Source of the DNA: Isoetes taiwanensis
Lineage: Eukaryota > Streptophyta > Lycopodiopsida > Isoetales > Isoetaceae
Direction of reading: 5' to 3'
DNA: 64,000 nt
Assembly: GCA_021234155.1 (NCBI GenBank)
Contig: JAJEKV010000052.1
Coordinates: 1,111,933 to 1,175,932, forward strand
Positions 12,398-32,061 of the stretch are shown in pieces. The notes below the pieces were generated by a model. That model was not told the origin of the DNA. It made no database searches and saw nothing but the letters and a program-made list of their open reading frames with translations. The stretch's first letter is position 1. Every line of letters begins with the position of its first letter. The position numbers and the translations under genes were made by a program.

Positions 12398-13767
12398 TTT
12401 TTTTTTGTTGAAGGACGTCAGACTTTATTCAATCAAAGAGTCAAATACAAGTATAAATGCAGAGACAGGAATAAAATCTCAGCAGAGACCCACCGAGTGA
12501 AGCAACCTGCCTAAGCATAAGAGTGCACATCCAAATACTCCTCAAAAATCAATCGCCTCTTGCGAGGGGCAAGTGAAGAACAATGATACGACTTTACAAT
12601 GTAAGCTTGAGCTTCTTGGAGAACACGATTATCTGCCACATCCAGACCTTTGAAGATTACCAATCTTCGTCTTTTCCAGATAGTCCAAAGCAACCATCCT
12701 GGCGCTAGATGAAAAGCCCTCGCCTTGTAACTCGTCTGTGTACTTGGGTAAATTGCCAAAAGCGAGTTGTTGACTTGTTAGTGAAACCTGAAAAAGGGAA
12801 AACAACCAGTCCCATACCTGTCTAAGGTGTTCACACAGGAAAAAGCAATGCTCAATGGTCTCAGATCCACGCTTGCATACTGGTCACTGATTTGATATTC
12901 TAGGGTTAAACTTATGGACAAGCACATTAACCCGCACACCTATGAAGAATCTGCCACCAAAGAGCGCCACTTTAGGATGAAGTAGCTTGTCCCATGCCCA
13001 AGACCACACCTTCTCGCCATTGAAAGAGGAGGAAGTTGAAGAGACCACTTATTAGGCGGAGGAAGAATATCAGTATCAAGCAACAAGTGATACATAGAGT
13101 TCACAAGTTTGCACTCCTTAATTTCTTCATGACAAACCCATACCAAAATATGTTCTTGGTGTGGCAGAATAGGCTGTAGAAAATCAGCAGCTTTTTGCCA
13201 AAGAATTCTATTCCATCGCCCCAATAGAAACTTTAATCGAAAAAGCCTCCCATGTCAAAGAATCGGCCCGAGTCATACCATTTTGCAATAGTTAAGATTC
13301 CAGCACTTTTCCAACGTCTTTGAGTCAATGGGTGCCTTTGTAAAGCAAAGTGGTTGATTGTCTACCGAGAGGATCCACCAACAAGGTGCGATCAAGCGTA
13401 CACAAGCAGGTTGGACTGATGTGAAATAAAGTTTTGATCAGGTGCCGGGAATCTAACAATCCCTTTAAGAATGGAGAAGCATTATGATAAGGCCGCAACT
13501 CATAAAATAAACTCCATGGAAGAACAGGTTTGAGTGTGACTTTACCAAAAGGGATACAGTAGGTAAGAGCCTGTGCAATAAGCCGTAACCCAGGAGAATC
13601 ATCCTTACCTACGAGAAGCCGCCAAATGAATTTTGAGATCATAACCTTACTCTGCAAATGGAAATCTGTCATGCCCAAACCTCCAGCAGACTTAGGTTTT
13701 ATACACTTAGACCATGCAACCTTCACCACTGCCCCTGCTTCATTTCCACCCCAGATAAAGTTTCTAA
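12398..13767 (-). mobile_element. 5'-truncated LINE (non-LTR retrotransposon) inserted in copy A
   Basis: The 1370 bp insert is bounded by a 7 bp direct repeat, CAATAAT, at 12391-12397 and 13768-13774. The matching positions in copies B (17915-17921) and C (22545-22551) hold a single CAATAAT, so both are empty sites. The insert begins on the plus strand with a T run (the poly(A) tail of a minus-strand element). The minus strand reads the region downstream of reverse transcriptase: NFIWGG, then KVAWSKCIKPKSAGGLGM, then a zf-RVT-like segment with PVCKRG and HCFFLC. The first zinc-ligand position reads as TGA and other stops interrupt it, so it is dead. Only the 3' portion was inserted, as is usual for LINE integration. 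Confidence 0.92.
13325..13767 (-). pseudogene. LINE ORF2 C-terminal fragment (post-RT region)
   Basis: About 147 codons remain open. The motif IWGG followed by a K-W-C-PK-GGLG pattern is typical of the region between reverse transcriptase and the zf-RVT domain in plant LINE ORF2 proteins. The first nine residues of the apparent frame (upstream to 13795) are encoded by target DNA, showing where the element was truncated on insertion. Further fragments continue in other frames to about 12500: GRWNRILWQKAADF at 13224 and the zinc-finger segment near 12900. Confidence 0.85.
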
Positions 13768-13919
13768 CAATAATGCTTGCAAAGCCTCGTTGCACATCTC
13801 TGTATAAATTCCTAGAAATGCAGATACATCAAAGCCAAAGCCAGTTAAAACTTCAGACTTGCATTCTAATGTGCAGTAATATGAAGCAAATCTTCTGGCA
13901 TAATTTGAAACATGTTCTA

Positions 13920-14063
13920 GAGTACATTATTGTTAGAAAAATAGAGGATTTTTTTTTTTTTTTTTTTTTTTTGAAGAACTGTGTCATCAATATATTAAAA
14001 GAATGGTAATGTTACAAAGCAAGTGAGGAGGAAGGAGTACATTATTGTTAGAAAAATAGAGGA
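13920..14063 (-). mobile_element. Tiny retroposed 3' end with a long target duplication (copy A)
   Basis: A T run (about 13949-13972) plus ~62 bp of sequence ending near 14034 is flanked by a perfect 29 bp direct repeat (13920-13948 and 14035-14063) that starts GAGTACATTATTG. The T run at one end and the direct repeat fit insertion of the extreme 3' tail of a poly(A) retroelement on the minus strand. It is also present in copy B (about 18067-18222) and C (about 22701-22848), so it preceded the triplication. Confidence 0.65.
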
Positions 14064-14152
14064 GCATTTTTCAAAGTAAGCCTGAGTTCTTTGTAGCTTA
14101 GAATCAGATGTTGGCTTCTTGCCAAGAGAGTGACAAATCTTTTTACACAGAA

Positions 14153-20969
<6,817 letters not shown>

Positions 20970-23900
20970 CAAGCAAAGGAAAACGTACCAGGACAATAAG
21001 GTTATGTCTTCAAAAGTTTCTGCAAGATCAATATTCAAAAGGAAGCGCAATTACAGATGGTTTTGTTCATAACTTAACTTCTTCCAGCCGCGTTTATTGT
21101 TGTACTTGTTTATAACATGACCATTACACAAAAATCCCAAATGAATCCTGGATGCAAATATCTAAATAAGAATATTATTCTAAGAGAATCTTGGCACTGA
21201 CCTTGTATGCTCAAGCTCTTCTGCAGGCTCACAAATAGACTAAGAAGCCAATATAGCTGGAGTTGAATCAAAATATCCAGAGCGGAGATACCAATAAAGG
21301 AATAGAGGAAGAATAGAACTACCGCAACGAATTTGAAAACTGAACACAAAACAACGGCAAAAAAAAAACACTCACATCCTGGGCTTCAACAGTGGCAGCA
21401 TGAGCTCATCATCTAGGGGGGCTAATATAATAATTACCTCTATTGTTAAGAGATTGTGTTGTTTTGCTACACCTGGCAAATGCAAAGAACAAATAATTGC
21501 TGCTCATCCTTCAAATTGCATCACAAATTAAGAAAGACATGCAAATCATAAATACCTCCATGATCGAGGATATTGTCTCTCCAATTCCTCCTTTGGAGTT
21601 CGGATCCCGTGCAAAACATGTAGGATCTGAAGCGTTAAGGAAGTTAGAGATTTACCATGTTTCTCACTACCATGGCAGATCTGTGTATCCATGCAAATAC
21701 CTAAAGCTCCCCGAATAAACCCTATTCTTTGAGACTCCATGGCAAAATAAGCTCAAATTTCGATAATGAACTACATATCTATAAAAACACGAAGTCTTAT
21801 TCCTAGAGATCAAACATACATACACTATCGGATGATTGGATGCAGATACGACAATATAGAAGCAAGAAATCTCACCACCCTAACTTTTGGCCGGAATGAT
21901 ATGAAATGATATTTGCACCTGTGGCAAAGAAACCCGAAAACATTCTCAAATCCATTTTGAGTACTTAGCAAGAGAGATCCTTCTGCGAAAGGAATTTACC
22001 TTCACATGAAAGAAAAAACAAATAGCATGAGTATGTTTGTATCATTAATAATCTGATATGCTCTGCAAGCTGAAAGCACTAACCACATCCTTTGGAATAT
22101 CATCTACGCTTTTGCAAATGCAACTAAGCTTGAAATATTCCCTATTACATTAATCTCGAACTCATCATAAGAACAACCCATGAGACACTAATTTGGAACA
22201 CGCAAGAACAGAGAGATATCTACCAAAGGTTTTAAAGTTATTTTGCTATTGGCTATGGGTCAGTATCTAACAACAATACAACAGGAAGTGGAAGAGTAGA
22301 AAACCCTTCACCAAATTATGCATCTCCAATCGTGGAAGTATACCTAGCCATCTACTTTTTAAACTATACCTAGCCATCTACTTCTTAAACTATGCATCAT
22401 GAGAATAAGGAAGAGATCAAAGAAAAAGAATAAGCATCAAATAAGTAAGAATAAGAAATAGATGCCTATATGGCCTCCATCTAGATAGATTGCTTCAACA
22501 ACAAAATAAATTTAAAGTTAAAAATGAAGCTTAAGATTCACCTGCAATAATGCTTGCAAAGCCTCGTTGCAACGCGTCTCAGTATAAATTCCTAGAAATG
22601 CAGATACATCAAAGCCAAAGCCGAGTTAAAACTTAGGACTTGCATTCTAATGTGCAGTAATATGAAGCAAATCTTCTGGCATAATTTGAAACATGTTCTA
22701 GAGTACATTATTGTTAGAAAAATAGAGGAGCATTTTTTTTTTTTTTTTTGAAGAACTGTGTCATCAATATATTAAAAGAATGGTAATGTTACAAAGCAAG
22801 TGAGGAGGAAGGAGTACATTATTGATGGAAAAATAGAGGAGCATTTTTCAAAGTAAGCCTGAGTTCTTTGTAGCTTAGAATCAGATGTTGGCTTCTTGCC
22901 AAGAGAGTGACAAATCTTTTTACACAGAAGCAGCCAATGAGGAATAAGCTGGGTTTTCATGCTCCAAGTAAAGAAAAACTTGAACGATGCTACACTCCGG
23001 TTCACATTCAAGTAGAAAGTTCTAAAAATGACAGAAGAATGCATTCGGTTCAAAGACGAAGAAGGCAGATGCTATGCCTGAGGATGCTATTGCAAGGGCG
23101 ATTTTTCCTTGGCTTCATGTGTGGCTAAGGAGCATCTTATATTATAATGTTATAGCGTGTGTCTTCAATGGAGCCCTAGATCGGACGATCAAGGATTTGA
23201 TTGACCAACGGTGGAGATGATGTGTGCGTGTCTTCAACTAAAGTTTCATCTTGACCATGGCTCCAATATGATTAACTCAATCGGACAGTCGAACGATGAA
23301 AGGGAAAAGGGAAAAAGGAAAAGGGGAAGGGAAAAGGAAAAGGAAAAGTGAGAGAGAAAGGATAAAAGGAAAAAAGGAAAAGGGAAAAGGAGAAATAAGA
23401 TTATGGAAAAATAAAAAATGGAAAAGGAAAAATAGAAATCAAAAAAGGGGAAGAAGGAAAAGGAACAAAAAAGGGTAAGGAAGGGGAAAACTAAAAGAGA
23501 AGGAGAAAAGGGAAAAGGGGAAGATAAAATGACCGATGGCCAAAATTCACTCAATCCGATAGTCAAAAAGGGAAATGGGAAAAGGAAAAAGGAAAAGGGG
23601 AAGGGAAAAAGGGAAGAGGGAAATAAAGATAAAGGGAAACAAAAACAAGAAAAAAAAATGGAAAAGGAAAAAAAGAAGGAAAAAGGTAAAAAGGGTAAAA
23701 GTGAAAAAGAAATGAAGTGAAAAGAAGTAAAGGAAAAAAAATAAAAACTAGGAAGGACGAAAAAGGAATTAGAAAGGATGAAAAAGGAAAGATGGGAAAA
23801 GGAAAGGAAAAGGAAATAGAAAAGTGGACAGAAAAGGAGAGGTAAAAGGGCACCGGGAAAGAGAAGGAGAAAAAGAAAGGGAAAGATAAAAGGAACTAGA

Positions 23901-25598
23901 AAAAGGAATAGAATAGGGGAGGGGGAAAGGGAAGGGAAAAAGGGCACCGCGAGAAGGGTAAGAAGTAAGGGTGATCCAAAGGTACTAAATGACCATGATC
24001 ATAACCACTGCTCCTGAATTCTTTGATTCCTTCCAGTGGATTCAATTTCCTTTGATAATCCCACTGACCATATCCCAAAAGAACGCGAACCTTCACTCTT
24101 ATACTGATTGATATGATTCATGCAAATTGGAATAATTTACAGATCTCAAAAAAATCTCAAAAGTGAAGAACACGAGCAAGACAAGCTGTACTCAGATAAA
24201 CTGATATAGAAGCACAAATTAACTACCCAAGCGGATCCACTGGGTTATGGCAGATACAATGGCAATGCAAATCACTGGTTCAAAGTTTTTGGCTTTTGGG
24301 AATGATGCAACTGCTCCAAGTAGGGCACGATTAGAAAGAGAGTATCACAATGCCAAATCATCTGTCACGGCCGAGGTCAACTATTAGATTCTCTGTTCAC
24401 CATTTTCTAGTCGTTCACTTGTTTTGGTCATAGTACTTCTTAGTAGAGAACATTTGATCGCCGCTACTGGTGTTTGTTGGATCCGGTTGGCCATTTTGTT
24501 GTGGTCGTGACCCTCCCATCTCCTAATTGGCTCTCGCTTCTTAAATGGCCTTTAGAATACTTGACAACCCTTTTTTAAATAAAAAGCCTTTTCAATAAAA
24601 TAGTCGATGGTATTAAAATAAAGGCCTCTTGCGTTTCCTTTTTAGTGTACCTTTCAAGGCCCTTTTATTTAGATAGCAACTCGTGACCCCTTCCTTAACA
24701 TCTTAATAAAGGTCTTCCCCTTTACATATATTTGTCTCCTCCTTTTGCTTGGCTTCGTTGCCTTAGCCTTAAAATATCAACCCTTTCAAAGTAGTAATAT
24801 TAGGCATACCTTTATAATATTAGGTTGCCTTTATAATCAATGGTGTACTATAATATCCTATGCCCCTTTATGTATTATACTCTTGGGACAACACATGGGA
24901 ATATTATTTATATAATTTTGTCATATTTTCATAACTCATTCGCCATGGACCACTCCCCCGTGCTTGGCTCCATATCACATAAGTCAAATATATGTCCCAT
25001 AATATATGCAAATATCAATACTCGTTGCTTCTCTATACTCTGGACCCTTGATCTAGAGAATATACCGGAGAATATACCCTCTCCTCAAAGCCCAGCTGTA
25101 GACCCAAAAACAAGATGGGTCAAACTGGCTTTTCCATGTCACCCTATGGTTTACAAACCATAGGATGAGTCAACAATCGTCAATCCAATCAGGAACTAAC
25201 CCTTTGCCTACAGAGTTCAACTAGTACCACAACATACATATTTCTGAATCAGATGCAACAACTAAAGTCGTTGCATCAAACTTGACAATGATATGAAATG
25301 CAATAATGCTGCCAGAAACAAAGAAAGAAATGGCTTTTCGAATCCGACCTATCAACCATTAAGAGAGCCCAAATTTCTGTTCGTTGAAACTTCTGCTTTT
25401 GCTTTAAACAATTGAAACTGATCATAACAAAAAACAGGATGATGGAAGAAGAGCAAGATATGAAGAACCCCCGCTTCAGCATTCAAATCTGGAAGAAGGC
25501 CATATCTGCCTGCATCGCCAACAAATCACCCTACTTCATCATGCAAATCCGACGAAAGGCCATGCCCACCTGCTTTGCCCTGCAAATCTGGCGAGCCC
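20970..25598. repeat. Copy C: tandem duplicate of 16341-20969
   Basis: Corresponding points are offset by 4629 bp at the start and about 4621 bp near the end (for example 16481 and 21110; 20219 and 24840). The junction at about 20968 joins the end of one unit (CTTGCAAATCTGGC) to the start of the next (AAGCAAAGGAAAACG), with at most two bases of microhomology. Identity is very high over most of the length, so the event is recent or is an assembly duplication. Confidence 0.9.
23298..23944 (+). repeat. Polypurine tract, copy C
   Basis: This is the tandem counterpart of the tract in copy B, with small length changes in A and G runs. The 233-codon minus-strand frame across it is Phe/Pro/Ser-rich low complexity, not a gene. 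Confidence 0.9.
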
Positions 25599-28388
25599 CG
25601 CTTAAGCCCCTCACGACCAGGCATGCCCATGCGTGCATCTGGCATGTGCCCATTCTTCCATAGAAGGAAAAAAGGAACCCAACCAAGAGCTCCCCACGAA
25701 GCAAAAAAAAAGGGGGTGGGGAGAGGGGGAAACGAAAAAAAACTACACCATTGAAAACTCAAACCACATACATTGACATTAATATTGTACGATTTTGGCA
25801 TACTCATACATGCCAAAACCATCCACAATCTTAGTAATACCTGCCCCTTCCAACAATTGCTCAAGATAATCATTGAATAATATCACAAATAAATAATTAC
25901 TTTGTCGATGTCGATCTTCACGTCCAAAAATTCAACCTCGATAAAAAAAAATTGTTACATTCGGTCACGAATTAACCGGATGTAATTTTTTTGGGCAACT
26001 GGAACGTGATAAGTTACTTATGCGGAAGCAAAACAAAGAAATTCAAAACCTGGAGCTATTTTAGCTGCAAAAATTTGAGTTGATTTGAATCTGAAGATGC
26101 TGCAAAGAAATTCAAAACCTGGAGCCATTTTAGCTGCAAAAATTTGAGTTGATTTGAACCTGAAGATGCTGATATTTGGCGGTGCACCCCATTCAATATG
26201 CTGAGAACGTAAGATACAATTGGTAAAGAATTTGTTGAGGGATCTTCTTCTTTCAACGCCAAACAAGCAGAGAACACCACTAGAATTTTTTGACCTATAA
26301 GCATTTCAAGAAGAAATATTATTCAGAGAACTAAAATACTTATGTTTGAATTGTTTGAACTACAAATTAACTTACCAGTTCCAGGAGCCCATTTTTGAAG
26401 ATGCTAGACTTGACACATATATTTGGTGTTAACCTTTCAATCTTCCATTGCGCAAGACGAGCCATGATACAAATGTCTCATGCTTATAGTCTATTTTTTT
26501 CTCGTTACTACCTAGTTCCAAAACTTCACAATCAAATTCCATTAATGGAATGAAATATATTAAATATTAATTAATAATAAAATATTCAACCTTTGTTTTT
26601 TTTAATTGAGACATAAACATAATCATCGAATTAAATTCAGTCTAAAATATTCTTCTTTACATATTTTTAAAAAGTAAAAATTTAATCATACAAATTAAAA
26701 ATTCAATTCTAATAAATATACTAAAGTGAAAATTAGTTTAGAAAGCAATTTTATACTTTAGTAACCATCATACTTTTTATCTAAAGATAAGTTGAAAAAA
26801 TTATGAAAAATCAATAAGTTAAAAATACATATAAGCATATCATGGCATCCTTGAAGTATATCTATTAGATTTAAATAAGTCTAAATGTTGTTAAATATTT
26901 CATCTTTCCAAAAACCTCATTCTCGTTCTTTCACAACAAAAATCCACCTGTTCTGGCTTTGATGTTTTGAAAAAGCCAACCCGGCAACCTTTCTTCAGTC
27001 TTTTGCTATGCAAATTCGTTATAAATGATGTTTTAATGATGTTAAAAAGGTGCCTATAATGGTGAAAATGTTTATAAACCTGAGATGATATTTATAATGG
27101 TGTTGGAGACGATGTCAATATTTTTGTTGGAGATGGTGTTCTAATGATGTGTTAAATGGTCTTATATTGGTATTGAGATTGTGTCTATAATGGTATTTGT
27201 GATGGTCTTCAAAGTCGAGTTTATAATGATAAGTGTTTGTAATGGTAAGTGTTTATAATGCTATTGGAAATGGTGCTAATAATCATGGGGATAGAGTCAA
27301 ATGGTGTTTGAAACAGTCTTATATTCGTATTGTGACGTGGTCTATGATGGTATTATAATAGTGTTCCAGGTGATGTTTATGATGGTAAAGTGTCGAGTGT
27401 TATATAGTCTTATGCAATGGCGCTGCTAATGGATGGCAAGACGCTTATTCTAGCAAGATGCATTTTGTAATACTTCTCTATTTCAGACTCTCTTTTGTGT
27501 TCATTGGAGCACTCTTTTAGGAATCTTTTCAATATATAACATTTGTTGTAGTTTATATATAGAAAATTCTAATATAATTGTGTTATATTTATACTCAACA
27601 ATGGTGGCGTGGTTTAGCTTTAGAAAATTCTAGTGTTCTTGTGTCATATTCGCATTGAACAATGGTGTCATATTGGTGCTAATAGTATCATATACGTGAC
27701 AATTCAACTTGTATATATAATGTCTTTGTCTGTTTATCTGTTTTGTCTATTTAGGCTCTGCAGAATCAATGGGGTTGCTTACAAATGTTTAATTTAGTTA
27801 TTGGCATTGGTGGTTTATTTTAATGAAGAGAATGCTGCTTGGATACTTTGATTGTTAAACTTCAATATATTTGATCTTCAAATGTAATATAATTGTGTTT
27901 GCTTATGATTTAAGTCTTGTGCAGAAGCATTGAAGTGCAGAGAGGATTCTCTTTTACATATTTTGATGCGAAGAAGTTCATTGATTTATCCAAAATAACA
28001 AGTTCTATTATATCCAACTGTCATCTTACTATTGCTTTAGATTTGTTACCCAATCTTTTACTCTTTCAGATGCCATTAGACATTCTCCTTGACATCCAAA
28101 GGGCATCTTAAATCCCTGGAAGCCATTTATATTCAAAATCTAGTTATTTGATATTTTACAGGGAGCATTCGTCATGACTTGATCTAATAACATATTAACT
28201 TTATTGGTATTTGTATTTTTGTATATGTATAAGTACAGATTGAATAGGTTACAGTATCTATTTTGACTTGGATGAAGTTGCACAAGTATAGACTTGGAAG
28301 AAGTTTCTTAGCTCAATTGCAGCTTAGAAGCAGAGCATGTGGATCAAATTATTTGGAGTTTACAACTTAGAGGAACGCGGCATACAGC
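25599..28388. other. AT-rich spacer with a small in-frame duplication
   Basis: No assignable gene. About 26034-26170 holds a 69 bp tandem duplication (CAAAGAAATTCAAAACCTGG repeated) that stays in frame on the minus strand, duplicating a 23-residue peptide containing FRFKSTQIFAAK. About 27040-27420 is a degenerate low-complexity region built of ATGGTGTT/TATAATGG words. Confidence 0.5.
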
Positions 28389-30180
28389 TTATATAAGACA
28401 TGCTCAAGCCGGCTACATCCAGTGGGTCAACCATTCGAGAGCAGTATCGGGGTCCGTCAGGGATGCCCTCTCTTAGTGTCGTTTCTTATTATATCCCACC
28501 TCAGGCAGGGCCAGTGAATGGCTATGGTGCATTGGCTTTGGGTCCCAGGTGGATGGCTTATGCTGCCAACCAGCCTCTCATGTCATCAGTGGGCCATGTA
28601 TCCCCCCAGCACCTTAGCCCCTCTCCAGGCATAAGTCTATCCACGTCTCCTGCAACTGGTGGTTTTGTTGACTATGCAAGGGAATCAAGCAAGCAACTTG
28701 CAGCTTTAGGATACAAAACTTTGTCCAAGTATTGTTCTAAACGTCCTTCGGATGGTGTAGAATCCGAATATCTTTGGGATCTGTAAGAAATTTATGGTTT
28801 CAAAAGTCGAAATAGTCCAATTGATACTTTTGTTGACACTTAATTCTTTTTGTGTGATTGTCCGTGACTATGTAAATAAGAAAGTGATTGCACGCCCGAG
28901 CACATTCAAGCCCAATTTACGCTCCTGCTTTGAGCCCAAAGTGGAACACTTCTTGTCATCGCGTCGATGGGCACAACTTAAAATGTTTTTCGCCTAACAC
29001 CTACAAAGACATGATAATCTTACCGGTCCTCACACAAGTTCATCATTTGTTCACATTTACAAGCTTTGCCGCTGGGTCTTACAAATGCGTAAAGTGATCT
29101 TTGTCTTGATTTAGTCAAGACATAGATTGGTTTTTTTACAAGTTTACATTTAGCCTTTGGATCTTTCTCAAATCACCATTACACAATGACATGCATGTAG
29201 GCATGCCTTGGTAAGATCAATCATTATGATATATAAACTTGTGACATTTATGATGTCTTTGATTCATTCAAGTTTATGGCTTAAATGCCAACGTTGGGTT
29301 ATTTATGTTGACATTTAGGTACTAGAGTTAAATTATCATGAGTCTAATTTCTTTTTGTTGTCTTTATCTTTTAACTTTATGTGATAGATATTCCACTTTC
29401 TATTTTCAGATTATACAGGATATCAGGTTTAGCTTAGACAGCCATTGGATTGTTGTTAGTTCCTCAAGAGGAACAAGTCATCTATTTGCTATTTCACCCT
29501 TTGGAGGAGTTGTAGGCCCACATACTCATGGTGCCTGCTCCAGACCCATTTAAGGGTCCATCCATAATGCCCACACACCGCATATCCGTGGTGGTCAAAT
29601 GTTTGGGCCAGTCGGAGCTTCCCAACAGGGCCCTCCCTCCGCCACCACCTCCACTTACATTGTCGGGCCAGCCGAGAATAAAAATGGTTTTGGTGGATGG
29701 CGGGGTAACTTGCGATGGCAAGTGGTGGTCCCGGTGGTGGTGGTGCAATGGCGGTCGGTTTCCATGATGGGAGTGGTATACATGAACCGGAGGAGCCGTT
29801 GCTCGAAAGACAAACTTTGGGTTCTCTCCTCATCGGGGCTATTTGGTAAGGTACCTTCTTGACCCTCCCAAAGATCGAGTGTGGGTATAGTCTTGAAGGG
29901 TCAAGTAGTCCCGACCCAATCACATGATTTGGCGTCTTGTTGTTGAACCATCGAGAAGTGGGATGTCTGTCGTAGACTTAATTGGGCGGAGCGGGAAGAA
30001 AGGGTTGAACATCTAGCAGGTTCATATACTTGCACAGATGTTGAAAGTTTTTCTGCCAGCCTATCTGGATCAATGCAAGGGAAGATAGGAAAGGAAGGGA
30101 TGACAGCTGATGAGCTGGAACGGTGGTACATGTCAAATGCTGAAGTGCAACAAATTAATCAGTCCAGACCTCCTCAATTA
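28389..30180 (+). pseudogene. ATG18-like autophagy protein (WD40/BCAS3 type), broken copy
   Basis: Segments in order match the plant ATG18f/g/h type of WIPI/PROPPIN protein, which binds phosphoinositides during autophagosome formation. They are GYGALALGPRWMAYAAN (28400-28786), VRDYVNKKVIA (about 28850), AHSSPIY with HGHN-like DGHNL (28893-28995), VHIYKL (about 29045), then FSLDSHWIVVSSSRGTSHLF followed by AISPFGG (29410-29516), a PPPPPPLTLS segment (about 29630), and WDVCRRLNWAERE through WYMSNAEVQ (29951-30165). Frame changes fall after KKVIA, within HIYKL and after SPFGG, and the block before KTLSKYC lacks several residues. A retained intron (29089-29409, GT..AG) shows this came from genomic duplication, not a processed transcript. 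The N-terminal propeller blades are missing. Confidence 0.85.
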
Positions 30181-32056
30181 TCTTTGGCTTTTCATTTTAG
30201 CCTCTTATTTCCCTTTGTACACTCCTCTATTTGTCTATTTATTCTTGTTCGGCCTCAGTATGATGCATACTGTCCTTGACAAATGTCGCCTTACTAGAGC
30301 CAGCACATAGAATTTGGAAGAGGAAAAAAAAAGATTCCTAATGGTATAGCAGCATCCCACATATAACAATTGTGGAATGAACTTAAAGTGCTGTCTGAAC
30401 AGAGACAGATAAAAACATGAAAGATATATCTGAACATGAAGATAAAACATGTTATATTCAAGATTGAACATAACATAACATAACATAACATAACATAACA
30501 TAACATAACATAACATGTAGAACGTGTTAGTGAGATTGACATGTTGCACAATCCATATTTCCCTATGTTGCTGCGTGTCTAAGTAGACATGGACTGCATT
30601 ATAGATTTTACAAGATGATTTTGCGGCGGCGTTGCCGCCGCCATAGTTCGAGGTTTTTTGAAGTAGTGGTATAGGTGAGACTTTGAGTTTTAAACAACAA
30701 TATCTAGTTTTAGAAATTCAGGGAATTGGGCCGATATCTTAGCCTAGATCCCTCAAAAAGGGAAAAACATGGTTCAAAATTAGAAAGGCAAATGAAGAAA
30801 CTAAAGGCCTTTTTTTAGTTAAACCCTTGTGAAAAAAGCCCTCTATGTGTGTCTAGCAATTTAAATATGATCTAAAAAAAAAAATTGTCTCGTTTTCAAT
30901 TGATAGTATTTTAGTTGTACAGATATGGCAAATGCAGCATTTCAATCTATTTGCGCCCTCACAAAATGCAAAAAGGCAAAAAGAATAGTTGTTAAAAGGG
31001 CAAAACGAGTTGGGCGTGAGGATTTCACCCCCAAATGGCTGCGACAATACAAAAAATGGCAGAAATGCGTGCATCTTTCCACAGCTCTCAAAATATTTTG
31101 AATCCCAATATCACATTTTGATTAGGCTCAATCTGGCTCTCAGACCAAAGACTGTGATAAGACACAAGCAAAAAGGAAGTGCGTAAGTTGGAATGGAATC
31201 CGGCGATTAATGCATAAAGCTTATATGCCTCCTTCTTTCTATTCGGGCATTAACAAATGTAAAAACTGTCTGTGACCTCACAGTAACATCCGTCTGTGCA
31301 TGTTGTATAGTCTTTTGCCCTTTGTTCTTTGAATCGAAACAGGGAGCTAAAAAAGCCTGCACTATCAAATTTGCCTATTAATACAGCAGCATCGGACTCT
31401 GGATTTTGTATAGCCTTTTGCTCTTTGTCCTTTTAATTCAAACAGGGGGCGGTCATGCCAACATGCCCTCGATTTAAAACTTGCCTGGGCAACTAAATTC
31501 TAATTCGAAAGGGGTCTTAGGCCACATTTGAACGCTATCAATTGGAATCGAATGATAAAATCCGGATTGAGACCTGATTCTGCATAGAAATCTTCTATTT
31601 TCAGCCTTTAAAATCCTGTATTTTTCTCAATTTTCGTTGCAGATTCCTGCCATTTGATCAAAGTCTTGTCGGCCAGCCCATTTCTAAATAGTATGCAGGG
31701 CATCGTTCTAATCCTTCACCTCTTCTTCTCACTGTTCGATTGAATCACAATCTGCCTCTAGATGAGTTAAAATCGCAGGAATGGTTTCAGATTTCTGTTT
31801 ATTGTCGAATTTGAACTCCAAAAGCGTTTCTCCCTCTGTTTAATGTCAAATCTGAATCTAAACTCCACAATCTTCCCCATTTTTGAGCCGGTGTTAGTTC
31901 TTGTCCCCTCGTTATGCCCTAGTATGATCTTGAAATCACCACAGCAGGATCCTCAGAGGCTCGTTAAATCGAGGAAAGCAAAATGGAATTTTCTATTTGA
32001 AAGCCAGAGGGTAAACTATCTGTGACCTGTTTCTGTTTTGTGAGCAATCCAAGCAA
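30181..32056. other. Spacer between the ATG18 pseudogene and the Copia element
   Basis: No gene recognised. It contains the (AACAT)10 array and a short GC-rich hairpin at 30623-30642, both listed separately. Near 31.2-31.45 kb two related segments (TGTATAGTCTTTTGCC and TGTATAGCCTTTTGCTC) suggest an old ~115 bp duplication. Confidence 0.5.
30467..30516 (+). repeat. (AACAT)10 microsatellite
   Basis: Ten perfect pentanucleotide units, 50 bp. They explain the repeated MLCYV peptide on the opposite strand. Confidence 0.97.
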
Positions 32057-32061
32057 ATATC

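Larger units (their letters stand above)
8208..14152. repeat. Copy A of a local triplication
   Basis: 8208-8671 matches 14624-15066, 9657-12397 matches about 15172-17921, and 13768-14152 matches about 17915-18303 (copy B). About 985 bp at 8672-9656 is replaced in copy B by ~105 bp of different sequence, and copy A has a LINE insertion at 12398-13767. Apart from these, the copies differ by scattered substitutions and a few clumps of indels. No gene is recognised; 70-80 codon frames conserved between copies are explained by recent duplication. Confidence 0.85.

Noticed and set aside
23246-23947. 233-codon minus-strand open frame
   Set aside because: It is Phe/Pro/Ser low complexity created by the polypurine tract on the other strand; the copy B counterpart is broken into different frames.
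28425-28500. LINE-like GVRQGCPL motif in the plus strand
   Set aside because: It appears in an alternative frame of the ATG18-like segment and no other RT motif is nearby in that frame.
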